Positions 1 to 9,765 of a stretch of DNA of 28,235 nt are shown here, one piece after another. The translations under genes and the position numbers were made by a program. This DNA comes from Hymenoscyphus infarciens. Taxonomy: Eukaryota; Ascomycota; Leotiomycetes; Helotiales; Helotiaceae. Each line of letters starts with the position of its first letter. Position 1 is the stretch's first letter. The notes below the pieces were generated by a model, which saw only the letters and a list, made by a program, of their open reading frames with translations, ran no database searches and was not told the DNA's origin. Location of the stretch: contig LLCB01000508.1 of assembly GCA_001414345.1 (NCBI GenBank), positions 1 to 28,235 on the forward strand, written 5' to 3'.

Positions 1-1130
1 TAATAGGTCTAGATATCTAGACATATTAATTAGTATATATAAAAGTCTTTAAAATAGGTCTAGATATCTAGACTTATTTATATAAAAGTCTTTATAATAG
101 GTCTAGATATCTAGACTTATTTACTTAGTATATATAAAATTCTCTATAATAGGTCTAGATATCTAGACTTATTTACTACTATATATAAAAGTCTTTATAA
201 TAGGTCTAGATATCTAGACTTCTTTATTCGTATATATAAAAGTCTTTATAATAGGTCTAGATATCTAGACTTATTTATTAGTATATATAAAAGTCTTTAT
301 AATAGGTCTAGATATCTAGACTTATTTATTAGTATATATAAAAGTCTTTTTAATAGGTCTAGATATCTATACTTATTTATATAAAAGTCTTTATAATAGG
401 TCTAGATATCTAGACTTATTTACTAGTATATATAAAAGTCTTTTTAATAGGTCTAGATATCTAGACATATTAATTAGTATATGTAAAAGTCTTTATAATA
501 GGTCTAGATATCTAGACATATTAATTAGTATATATAAAAGTCTTTAAAATAGGTCTAGATATCTAGACATATTTATTAGTATATATAAAAGTCTTTATAA
601 TAGGTCTAGATATCTAGACATATTAATTAGTATATATAAAAGTCTTTATAATAGGTCTAGATATCTAGACTTATTTATTAGTATATATAAAAGTCTTTAT
701 AATAGGTCTAGATATCTAGACTTATTTACTTATATATATAAAAGTCTTTATAATAGGTCTAGATATCTAGACATATTTACTAGTATATATAAGAGTCTTT
801 ATAATAGGTCTAGATATCTAGACATATTTATTAGTATATATAAAAGTCTTTTTAATAGGTCTAGATATCTAGACTTATTTATATAAAAGTCTTTAAAATA
901 GGTCTAGATATCTAGACTTATTTATTAGTATATATAAAAGTCTATATAATAGGTCTAGATATCTAGACTTATTTATTAGTATATATAAAAGTCTATATAA
1001 TAGGTCTCGATATCTAGTTATATTTATTAGTATATAAAAAAGTCTTTATAATAGGTCTAGATATCTAGACTTATTTACTACTATATATAAAAGTCTTTAT
1101 AATAGGTCTAGATATTTAGATTAGTTTAAA
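1..1130. repeat. 51-bp palindromic satellite array (23 units)
   Basis: The motif GGTCTAGATATCTAGAC begins at 6, 57, 100, 152, 203, 254, 305, 356, 399, 450, 501, 552, 603, 654, 705, 756, 807, 858, 901, 952, 1003, 1054 and 1105. Nearly every step is exactly 51 bp. Three steps (57-100, 356-399, 858-901) are 43 bp because 8 bp of the spacer is missing, and one is 52 bp. The 16-bp core GTCTAGATATCTAGAC is a perfect palindrome and is intact in 20 of 23 units; units 356, 1003 and 1105 carry substitutions. The spacer is AT-rich (TTATTTATTAGTATATATAA) and ends in AAGTCTTT, whose AAGTC is itself inverted against the GACTT that follows the core. The array starts mid-unit at position 1, so it continues leftwards. 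On the right it decays after 1105, with a last degenerate unit near 1143. Function unknown. Confidence 0.97.
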
Positions 1131-3605
1131 TAAAAGTACTTAGAATAAGTCTAGTTATATAGTCTTATTTAGATTAAGGTATTTTAAAATTTATTAAGAT
1201 ATATAATTAGTTAAACTGACTATTAACTCTTTATAGAACGTCTGTATTTAGTACTATGTTAGAGTATAAATTACTCGCCTCTTATTAGTTGCTTAGCCTA
1301 TACTTAACATATATTAATATAGTAAACGACCTCTTTATTAATATTATATTAAATACTATATAGCTAATAAACCTTCCCGCGACCTAATATAACGTGTATC
1401 TAGGTTCTTTTAAGTTATTTAATATCTATAGCACTTGTTTATAGTTTAAGTAGATTATCTCTATTAATTTATAAATTATACTCTATCTCTTGTTTATAAT
1501 AGTTTAATACTAGGGCTCTTAGTGTTTAGTAGTTAGCGCCCCCTATTTAGAGGACTCTCTTCTCTAGACATGCCCTTAGTATATACTAGCTAACCTAGCT
1601 AATACCTCTAAGAATTATGTTACTAAACTCCTAAGACTAGTAGTATTAGGTTTAAATAATAGAATTAAGCATTAACTATAAATAGAGAAGATAAACCTAA
1701 GCCTTATATTAGTAAAAACATCTATTAGTTAAGAATAAGCTTGTAATAATACTTGTTAAAAAGTATAGGATACTAAACACTACTAGTATAAAGCTTTAGA
1801 ATAATAATCTTAGACTTATAGCACCTCGGTTTAGGACGAAAAGGCTAAGAGGAGGTGTCTTTTATAGTTAAAAGTAGTATTTTTAAAGCTAGTAGGGTTA
1901 CCTAAAACCGTTGGTAGTCGAGCTTGCTTAGAGGGGTGGATTCCTAATAAACGTTATATTATAGGTAGTATGTTTCTTTTTACTTACCTTTTAAATTATG
2001 TTAATTTTAAATAGGTACTAAACCTGCTCCTCTTAATCTAGTACTGTCTACTGCTTATAAACCTGTTATAATTATAATACGAGTTTATATATATATATAA
2101 ATATACGTTACCTCTACTACTGATTTCTCTACTAATAGCTTAATCTCTACTTAAACCTATCTTATAATAGCGAAGCATAGCGAGGTAGTAAAGGTTAATA
2201 AGACTAACTTCTTATCTTTTTAGGAACCTATATATACTTAAGGTAAAGGGGATTAGATAGACGACCCTCTTTCTTAGTAAGATTAGGCCTATAAACTTGC
2301 TATTAAATTACTTATAGAAGTCGAGGATATAATACCCCCTATACCCGACTAAGCTCTAGTTAAGGTTAAGGACCTTATTAAATAAGCTAATAAAGTCTTT
2401 CTTACTATAAGAGTTAATCTTATCTAGAAAAGCGTAGATTAATTAAGTAGTATATATTTTAAAAGTGCTAAGGACCTTCTTAATCTTATATAATATTTTA
2501 AAGCGCTAAAGGCTCCTAAGACTTCTAAATTCTAGGAGATATATGTAGTATTTAATATATATACTAGTTACGTTCCTTAATTAAAAAGGAAGATATCTTT
2601 AGTCTAAGTCTAATATACTCTACGGCGATATAAGTCTTCTAAGGAAATCACGCCTATATTACTCTCTAATAACAAGCCTATTATACTCGGTGATACTAAT
2701 AATATAGATAGAGATACTAGACTTATACCTTTACCTAGAGAGAGTACTAGTAAAGGAAGCCTAATTTTAAAGGATAATTCTAGATCTAATCTATCTAAGG
2801 ATCCTATAGTTCTCTAATATAGAAATAACGAAGTAATAAGTCTTTCTAATAAGGATAATAAAGAGATAAGCGATCTAAATATAGCTAATAGAGAAATATA
2901 ATAGATAGATTTATTATTACTATTACTATTAGATAAGGATAAGGATAAGGAGGAATTAATAGTAGTAATACTAGTATAGGTATTAATAGAGATTAATATT
3001 ATAGATATAGTATATAAAATAATTAATAAAGCTAAATAAATTCGCCTTAATTAAGAACTTGATAAGCGAGTATTATTATTACTAACTCCTACTCTTATAG
3101 TTCTTAATTCCTTTATACTAGTTAATAGAACAGCTAGTATCTATTCTAGGGTAAAGCGAAAGAGATAAACTACTCTTATTAAACAGCTATTTATAAGAGA
3201 TAGTAGAGCATAGGTTACTAAAATAGGAAAAGTATATAGAAGACTACTAAAGAAGAGGAGGAATAAATAATATAAGGTAGAGCTTTCTAGAGTTAGGATA
3301 TATTATCTACTGTTTTACTTACTTTTTACTATTTTTAGTAGCGAGTATCTCTTTAGCTTAGCTATTAAATATACTCTCTCGAGGTTTTACGTTTTATAAT
3401 ATCTCTTTAGCTTAGTTATTAAACACTTATGTTTTTTGATTTATAATGGTTTAGGATTTGAAGTTATATAACTCTTATACTTAGCTTAGTACTAGGTAGT
3501 ATTAATAGAAAGTAAGTGTTAATTAACTTATTAGGCGTATATAGAAGTATATACTTAATTACCTATTACTATACCTTAATCTTTATTTCAGATTTAAGAA
3601 TTTAA
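1131..3605. other. RIP-degraded AT-rich block
   Basis: This stretch is dominated by TA dinucleotides, and CpA and TpG are almost absent, as expected of ascomycete DNA after RIP. Stops in every frame are nearly all TAA or TAG. I recognise no transposon domain here, unlike in the right-hand block. A stretch of about 1.2 kb on the plus strand (2101-3310) may be a decayed coding region and is listed separately. Near 3346-3430 a phrase (TATCTCTTTAGCTTAG) occurs twice about 54 bp apart. The block probably derives from repeated DNA, since RIP needs duplication, but the source element cannot be named from sequence alone. Confidence 0.8.
2101..3310 (+). pseudogene. Possible RIP-decayed coding region, unidentified
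   Basis: In the frame starting at 2101 the translation can be read for about 400 codons if each in-frame TAA/TAG is taken as a former CAA/CAG. The text then looks protein-like: a helical, Lys/Leu/Gln-rich stretch at about 2281-2560 (for example YKLAIKLLIEVED), an acidic/Lys run near 2930-2960, and a very basic end near 3235-3290 (RRLLKKRRNKQYK). I do not recognise a family. Caution: RIP removes TGA everywhere, and the number of stops in this frame is not clearly lower than chance for such AT-rich DNA. The evidence is therefore the coding-like residue pattern, not an open frame. It could be the gag-like part of a transposable element. Confidence 0.25.
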
Positions 3606-3654
3606 GATTTTCGATTTACGATTTACGATTTGTGATTTGCGATTTGCGATTTGG
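3606..3654. repeat. Seven-unit heptamer repeat at the RIP boundary
   Basis: Seven consecutive 7-bp units run GATTTTC, GATTTAC, GATTTAC, GATTTGT, GATTTGC, GATTTGC, GATTTGG. The units on the AT-rich side have A where those on the gene side have G (TAC against TGC), which is the TpG-to-TpA change made by RIP. More decayed versions may continue leftwards to about 3590. The array coincides with the change from RIP-degraded DNA to normal composition. Confidence 0.85.
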
Positions 3655-4412
3655 TTATTGGTAAAAGTGGTTAATCAGGATGCCGTACACACTAATCTTT
3701 TCCTACTCAGGAAAACGTCATGACTTGGAGATTTCACTTAAAGCAAGTTCACGTTTTTATTGTATTACAGCCTGCGGTTTAGGAACTTTACTGTCTTTCC
3801 TATGTGGTTCCGGACTTTGACTTGTGACTTGAGGGTGACAAATAATACATTCAATAAGGACCTATATACTGCGAATTCCTTGAGAATCTTGTGCAAGTTG
3901 GAGAGGTAGTATCTTTATAACTGAAAGCATTCCTAGCACGAACGCAGAAAGAATAAAGGCATTGTAAAACCTTTTCAAATTTGATTACTCATCCCTCCGG
4001 ATCGGAGTCGAATTGTCAAGCTCACACCCAAAGTGAGTAATCAAGCTCCAATTCATACCGCATTAAAAGTATATATGCAAATGCCTAACTACCATTGCCT
4101 GCTTCCGGACTTTGTTTGTAATCACTGATTTGAAGCCGAGTCATCTAAGTCAAGCGACCTTGACGTAAAACCGCCACTATAGTCAAACAGTGGTGTGGCT
4201 ATACGACAGAATGACGGGGATAGGTGGGCTCGAAACCTGAATTCAGAACTCGGAAAAGAAGAGGGGTAAGTAATACAGACAATACTTTTGCATAAAGATT
4301 CAGGCAGTTCCCTCCAAAGTCTTACTTGTTAATCATTCCATTTCTCTCCTCGCAACATCTCCATCAACCGAAGTTTCACCATTCAACAAGTCGAGCATAA
4401 TTATAGTTCAAA
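3655..4412. promoter_or_regulatory. Intergenic DNA and upstream region of the reductase gene
   Basis: Normal-composition DNA without a convincing ORF. It contains a perfect 11-bp inverted repeat (TTGATTACTCA at 3981-3991, TGAGTAATCAA at 4034-4044), a TATA-like AAGTATATATGC near 4068, and just before the start codon a C- and A-rich leader (about 4330-4410: CTCTCCTCGCAACATCTCC, then CAACCG and TTCACC) typical of filamentous-fungal 5' leaders. Transcription start unknown. Confidence 0.45.
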
Positions 4413-5585
4413 ATGTCGGGAGAACTTATTCTGGTAAGAAGGGATTCTCAAATGCCATGTAAAAAATCTAATTAGAACTTAGATAACTGGTGTTTCGGGC
4501 TTCGTAGGGTTCCGAGCTCTAACCCAGTCACTCAACCAAGGTTATCGCGTGCGAGCCGTCGTTCGGTCGGAGACTCAAGTTCCAAAGATCAAGAGAGCAG
4601 TAGCAAAGTTAATCCATGAACCCAAAGTCGAGTATGCGATCGTTAAGGATTTGACGAATTTAAATGCTTTCGATGGGCTACTCGAGGGTGTGGATTTTAT
4701 CTTCCATATCGCTAGTCCCATGAAGATGAGTCCGGTATGTTGACACCTTTTGTCCATCAAAAGAGAATTCTTCTGATCAATTGGCTTTTAGAGTGATGAC
4801 TATCAAAGGGATTATTTCCGACCAGCTGTTGACATGTGTCTCTCCGTCCTATCTGCCGCTTCGAAAGTTCCAACCATCAGGAGAATCGTTGTTTTGTCCT
4901 CCATCGGAGCGCTTCTAGATACAGATATGTTCCTCCAAGGAGCATTGAAGCATGAACCATACAAGAGCAAGTCTACCGCCTCTAATTTGTTTTTCGATAC
5001 TGATTACAAAAAGGCGACGACCAAATTCCACTTCACCCCAAAGACAAGGTATTCGCATTTCCACTCCTTGCTTACGGCGCAAGCAAAGCCAAGGCACTTT
5101 TGGCATCAGAAGCCTGGATCGAATCGCACAAACCATCATATGATGTAGTATTTTTGCTTCCTTCGAGCATTCTCGGACCCCACCAACTTGCCGAAACCGT
5201 TGAGGATTTTAAATCCACCACAAATGGTCAATTAGTGAGCCTAGTACAAGGCGTAAAATCACCAATGCCAGGACTAGGTGCATCGGTGCATATCCATGAT
5301 GTGGTGGATCTGTTGTCGGGAAGCATCAAAACAGGCAATACAGTAAAAGCCGGGAGATATCTTGTTTCTGGACCCAAACTCCCATGGATGGAGACTATCG
5401 AGGTTATTAAGAAGTCTTTCCCAGCTGAGGTGGAAAGTGGCGCTCTTTCACTCGATGGAGTTTTGGGAGATATGAGGCTTCCCATGGATGTTTCTGACAC
5501 AGAGGAGGCGTTTGGGCTGAAGTTCCAAGGATTTGAGGCTCAAGTAAAGGATGCGGTGGCCTTTTATCTTGGTTTGCCAAAGTAA
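4413..5585 (+). CDS. NAD(P)-dependent extended SDR (dihydroflavonol-4-reductase/aldehyde reductase-like)
   Basis: Proposed exons 4413-4433, 4483-4734, 4792-4966 and 5014-5585 give 339 aa. Exon 1 encodes MSGELIL; splicing to exon 2 creates the Rossmann nucleotide-binding motif TGVSGFVG (residues 9-16). The catalytic Ser lies in VVLSSIGA (S127/S128) and the Tyr/Lys pair in YGASK (Y170, K174). HIASP and the C-terminal FEAQVKDAV are typical of the family, which reduces carbonyl groups of aldehydes, ketones or flavonoid-like substrates; the actual substrate is unknown. Introns 1 and 2 are GT-AG, phase 0, 49 and 57 bp. The third step needs a frame change: a 47-bp GC-AG intron (donor GCAAGT at 4967, branch-like ACTGATT, acceptor at 5013) joins the frames and gives normal family spacing before YGASK. 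A frameshift mutation is the alternative. The ATG has A at -3. No signal peptide, so cytosolic. Convergent with the MFS gene, 159 bp between stop codons. Confidence 0.88.
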
Positions 5586-5744
5586 CGGAAGAGAGGAATT
5601 GGTACTTGTGAATTGACTATAGAGAGCAGTGAAATGACGACTGAAATACTTGAAGTGTTGATTCCCATGAGGTTGAGTTTATTTCTCTGAACACTTCCCG
5701 TAGCCTCAACCCCTTTTGGTTTGAGGCATAACCTAGATAGTATA
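5586..5744. other. Convergent intergenic region (shared 3' ends)
   Basis: The 159 bp between the stop codons of the reductase (+) and the transporter (-) must hold both 3' ends. No canonical AATAAA is obvious on the plus strand. The 3' UTRs probably overlap the opposite gene, which is common in compact fungal gene pairs. Confidence 0.4.
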
Positions 5745-7837
5745 TCAGGATTGGTTTTGTTGTTGCACTCGTTGTTCTTCTTTCCTGGTCGCCTTTTCCT
5801 CCTTCTGTAACTCCACTTTATCTTCCTTTTCCTTTCTAGCACGTCTCCAACCCGGCCCTTTCCTCATAATGATCAGTAAAACGGGATTGAATCCTATGAA
5901 AATGACCGCAAGTATTGTATATGCCCAACCTGTTCCGATTGCATCCGAAAGTGGTATAATAATAGCCGAAAAGACTGCTCCGATTTCACAACGCACGACT
6001 GAGGAAGATCTCGGAGTTAGCGTTGCTGTTTCTAGAAGTATGTCTGAGGAAGTAACAGGGCAGTGGGGAAGGAACAAAGCTGTCAGATGAGGAAGTAGTG
6101 TCTCAATCCTCCTGGAACAACCCGAAAAAGGGAAAGGAACTGGGAGAATACCCACAGTTGTTGGCTGCTGTAGCAACTGATGGCTTCCCGGGATAAAGAT
6201 CAACAATCAAAATATTTAACGTCTGGAATGAGGCAGTGAGTCCAAAGCCAGCAAAGAACAATGCGATAATTGGTGCAGCCAGACTCAGTTTCTGGGCCAT
6301 GACCCAGCCATACATGAGGATGAATGAAGCCGCTATAAAAGTCGCGGGAAATGCAACTTGCAAGCGAGCCTTTTCAATGGGAAAATGGGCTAGGTCCTGA
6401 ACCCTATTTTTGATGATGGGTACTCCAAGCTTCTTTGCAAAGCGACGATAATTCCAATCAACCAGTTTTCCGACCGTGAAAGCAGATGCCATGCTGCCGA
6501 AACCGATTGGCAAGAACATGAGGGAAATCTGCAGCTGATTGAAACCATAGTGGGATGTAAAGAGTTTGGAAGCGCCGGTACTAGAGCAAGATTGGTTAGT
6601 CATTTTTTCAGTCGCAATGGGGAAGGAGAAGGAATACCTGATAGCGTAAAAACATCCTAAACCCAACCCAGTAGCCACAAGAATGCAGGCACTTTCAAGA
6701 TCCAACAGTACAGCTAGAGTGGACATTGGATTTGGAAGCCTGAATGTACTTCCTCTTGATCTCTGTATGCTTTGCTTCATGGTATGTGAGTCCAGCCTTC
6801 GCTCGCCTCTCATGACGTATCATATCGGTGATGTTCCGCGACAAAAAAGGTGGAGGAATAGACCCATTATCAACTACTTTTCGGCACGTTTCTGGCAAAA
6901 AGAGGATCAGCGGAATAAATACCGCCGCTGAAAAGATGAATAGAAACCAAAATATAAAGTGCCACCCGGCATATTGGCCGATAATACCACCTAGAACGGG
7001 TGCAATCATAGGCCCAAAAACTGGGCCGAGTGAGGTGTATGCAATGTATGTTCCACGTTCAGATGAGGTAATGATATCGCCAACAACCCCATTTGCTAAA
7101 GCAACGGTTCCAGATGACCCTGCACTCTGAACCATTCGTAAGATTAGAAGCGCGACGAAACTGTTTTGTAGAGCCAAGGCAATATTTGCGGCATTGAAAA
7201 GGACGAAACAAAAAATATACACTGTCACAAATTAGAATACGTTTTTCTCGTTGACTCGGGAGCCGGTAGCAGTGTGTATGGATAAAATACAAAAAGGAAA
7301 CAAAGGAGACATCTACATACTTGGTCTTCTCCCGGTTGTATCTGCCAAGTCCGCGACAAAAGCGGGGGCTATTCCTTGAACAACTAGAAAGAGAGTGACA
7401 GTAATGTTGATTTGTGTATCCGAAACGCTCAGGTCCTTTGCAATCGTTTCCAATGAGGGATCTACATTTGTTAACCTTAGAAGGCGGCATAGCTTGGTCC
7501 AGAACTTACAATAAATAGCAGTGGCCATTGGCGAGAAAACAGAGGCCAAACACGCAGTGAAAACGATGAGCTTCTTTTGTGTAGGTGTCAAAACGGTATA
7601 ATCTACTCCGGCTGGCACTAAGGGTTGCTCTGATGGTGGTTCATTCTCTCCACCCTGCGATTTGGGATCGAGCTCATCATTTGAAACTGGCACCCTCGCG
7701 GTAGCTGTGATTTCGTCAAAATCAGAAGTTTTTTCATTCTGCATATGGACCCGAGATGAGATATCGATTGAGTCTTCGGTTGATAGGATGGTTGGGTTTT
7801 CTTCCTCGGCTTTTGTGAGTTCAGAGTGTTCTGCCAT
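5745..7837 (-). CDS. MFS drug/acid:H+ antiporter, DHA1 Qdr/Dtr1-like, frame interrupted
   Basis: Read on the minus strand, exons are 7837-7510, 7461-7321, 7221-6638, 6580-6156 and 5998-5745. Introns are 48, 99, 57 and 157 bp, all GT-AG; each junction restores family sequence (AIY|YPSLETIAKD, GRRP|MYIF, FYAI|STGAS, AANN|FVRCEIGA). The protein is about 576 aa: a hydrophilic N-terminus of about 85 residues, 12 expected membrane helices, motif A as DTTGRRP (150-156), motif C-like GPVFGPMIAPVLGGIIG, LPETCRKVV-NGSIPPP before the central loop, and KLVDWNYRRFAKKLG after helix 8. The tail is a charged coiled-coil-like segment. Relatives export drugs, weak acids or citrate at the plasma membrane. Oddity: in the central loop the frame ending EIKRK must shift by net +1 near 6745-6755 to continue as FRLPNPMSTL. 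No GT-AG or GC-AG intron of suitable length and family fit explains it, so this may be a recent pseudogene or a sequence error. The first ATG in frame is 7837 (G at -3). Confidence 0.88.
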
Positions 7838-8532
7838 AGCGTCTAGTTCACCTCGATGCAAAAAGAACAACTGAATCTGACACGGAATTCATGGTTGGAA
7901 CTCGCGGAAACGTTTCTATTGATGTAAAATCTTACTCAGTAACAAATTGTTAGTGGTTCGCTGCAAGCGATCGGTGGCGCTACTTAAAACCGGCCGTGTT
8001 CGCAAACTCCGAGTGGAAACCCCGCGAGTTGGATGGTCCTGTTATTGAGAAGAAATACATGACAACAATGTGACTCTCGGGGTTTATTGGGACGAATAAA
8101 AATACAATCCAGATCAAGGAAGAGTTGAGGGGATTCAAAAGACTGTCATGTGACCCAGGAAAAAAAAAGTTCGCTGCCTAACGATACAAATGAAAGTCGC
8201 ATGTATTTACAACAAAGCAGTAGTACCTAAAACCTCCATTTTCAGAAGTCGCAAGTTTACTTCCTGCGTGCTGATTTCCGAATGGAGCTTACAGATATGT
8301 TTGGAAATTCCATCCTTTCCTGATGTAGTCCAAAATTAAGAGATCAATAAAAAAATCCCCACAGACTGTCTTTGAGCCTCATTTTCGCAAAGCGACTTGG
8401 CAAAATTGCGAGAGGGGAGTAGGTCACGTGAACAGAGCAAGCAAGCTCCGGGCGTTCCGAACCACCGGCAAGAACACTTGCATTCAATCATTTCCATGAA
8501 GTCTCAAGTTAGTGTTCTTTCTTTGAAATCTT
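7838..8532 (-). promoter_or_regulatory. Upstream region of the MFS gene
   Basis: No credible ORF. Visible elements are a 9-bp inverted pair AACTCGCGG (7899-7907) and CCGCGAGTT (8022-8030), which is CGG/CCG-containing as in zinc-cluster factor sites; a CCGGCCG at about 7990; GTCATGTGAC at 8145-8154; and GTCACGTG at 8423-8430, an E-box of the Cbf1/bHLH type. A short poly-A run lies near 8160. These are motif matches only. Confidence 0.4.
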
Positions 8533-8920
8533 CTATGTTGCATAATCTTGATTCTTAGCCAGCTTGGGTGGTTTTAGAAGCCAATTTAAAACTTCCCCAA
8601 CACTAAGATGATGAGAGCTTGCCGATGTCCTACTCCCATAGAAAATGTCCCAGAATCCTGCCGCCGATGCGTAATGTAAGAAGTTTAAGAAAATACCAGA
8701 TATACTACCGGCGCTACGCTTCCCAATACAAGGAATCATCCATGCTCAGAAGGAAAAGCTGATAACTTGGGACAAGGGAAGCGACGTTATGATTGTTCAG
8801 GCAAATGAAAGAAGGGTCAATCAAAGACGAAGGGAGACCGCGGTTTGTTGCCTCTCTTGAGGTTCTGCTTGCGGACCATGCACAGAGAGGTGCCTTGGCG
8901 ACCTCCAAGCATGGGTACAC
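8533..8920 (-). pseudogene. Two overlapping minus-strand coding-like fragments, unidentified
   Basis: Two short frames, 8920-8714 (ending LSMDDSLYWEA) and 8739-8533 (including GFWDIFYGSRTS), overlap in different phases. A GTAGCG...GGCAG segment (about 8713-8660) could act as an intron joining them. Residue use is coding-like, but I recognise no domain and there is no convincing start or complete gene. They may be the 3' part of the same decayed gene as the minus-strand fragment at 9080-9715, or chance ORFs. Confidence 0.2.
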
Positions 8921-9054
8921 ATGGATATGTAAAACCTAAATGGTATCTTCGTTTCCAGTGCTCTTCACAGCAAGAACTTTTTCTGATTTATAAACATATG
9001 CTGTCGTCATAAGGAGCAACGCACGTGACAGGTCCCTATTTTTGTCTTTCTAAC

Positions 9055-9084
9055 TAATCATTGTAATCATTGTAATCATTGTAC
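9055..9084. repeat. 9-bp short tandem repeat (AATCATTGT)x3
   Basis: The unit AATCATTGT is repeated about three times in a row. It is a small microsatellite-like tract in otherwise unique intergenic DNA and lies inside the possible decayed minus-strand gene. Confidence 0.8.
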
Positions 9085-9715
9085 TCAGTGTTGAATTATG
9101 CTATCGGTAAAGTCTCGATTTTCAACTCCTTCTTTCCCATCAGCAAAATAAACTGGTATTCCTCAAACTTGATTCCAGGCATGAACCAGCATCTGACATC
9201 GTTTGTTTACGTACACCTTGAAAACACGTTCATACTTTCAGTCTTACATCCTTTTGTCATCTTGTAGCTGGAAAACTTTCTGGTAAACCGGAAAACGAAA
9301 AGGAAAAATCCAACGCATGAGTGGCTAAATCCATGTGTGATTTACAAAACCACCGGTATGACTGCTCCCTCTCTTCTTGTTCTGAGATAAAAGTTCACTA
9401 GAACACGTTGAAACCAGATTGGTGGAAGCAATTTACTATTTCTGGGACGAGCTGGTGCAAAGGCTACGGGTCCTTCTTGATATCAATTTGATATGAGGTC
9501 TCGGGTTGATCCAGCCAACTCGAAAAAGTGCAAGAATCTTGTTGCTGAAAATAGCTCATGGGATCCCTAAAAGTTGACTTATCTTAGATTGGCGAGCTAG
9601 AGATTTTATCAATTATCTCGTTGAAAAGATTGAGTCGTTGGGGGATGTCCTCCGTGAAGTAGGCCCACTTCAGTCGTCTAAACTCATGGGTCATATCCTT
9701 TTCCTCCTGCTAACC
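9080..9715 (-). pseudogene. Decayed minus-strand gene fragment, weakly HeLo-like
   Basis: Reading down from about 9715 a single frame runs through FRRLKWAYFTEDIPQRLNLF and on past several in-frame stops (TAA near 9586, TAG near 9468, TAG-TGA near 9405, later TGAs) to about 9180. A neighbouring frame continues coding-like to about 9085 (FEEYQFILLMGKKELKIET). The stops are mostly those made by C-to-T or G-to-A changes in CAA, CAG or TGG codons. The LKWA-x5-13-amphipathic helix pattern resembles the end of helical HeLo-type N-terminal domains of fungal incompatibility/STAND proteins, but this is by eye only. No start, no complete domain, no intact ORF. It may be nothing more than chance frames. 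Confidence 0.3.
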
Positions 9716-9765
9716 TGACGCTTACATGCAATCCATTCCTTGTTGTTTGGAATTGGTCCTACTTT

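Noticed and set aside
1..1130. CRISPR array
   Set aside because: Spacers are as repetitive as the repeats and the genome is fungal. It is a satellite.
2101..3310. Claiming a stop-depleted RIP relic from absence of TGA
   Set aside because: RIP removes TpG everywhere, so lack of TGA carries no information. Kept only as a low-confidence feature based on residue pattern.
4834..5148. Reading straight on after EPYK in the reductase to a stop at 5148
   Set aside because: It loses the YxxxK catalytic motif, which is perfectly encoded in the next frame. Family spacing favours an intron or a frameshift here.
6740..6842. 103-bp GT-AG intron (donor at 6842, acceptor at 6740) explaining the MFS frame change
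   Set aside because: Phase fits, but it would remove about 34 residues of loop (SRNITDMIRHERR... to EIKRK) that look like normal family sequence. The donor GTCGCG is also poor.
9079..9267. Plus-strand ORF of 62 codons
   Set aside because: No domain or start context. The opposite strand shows more coding-like text, though that is weak too.
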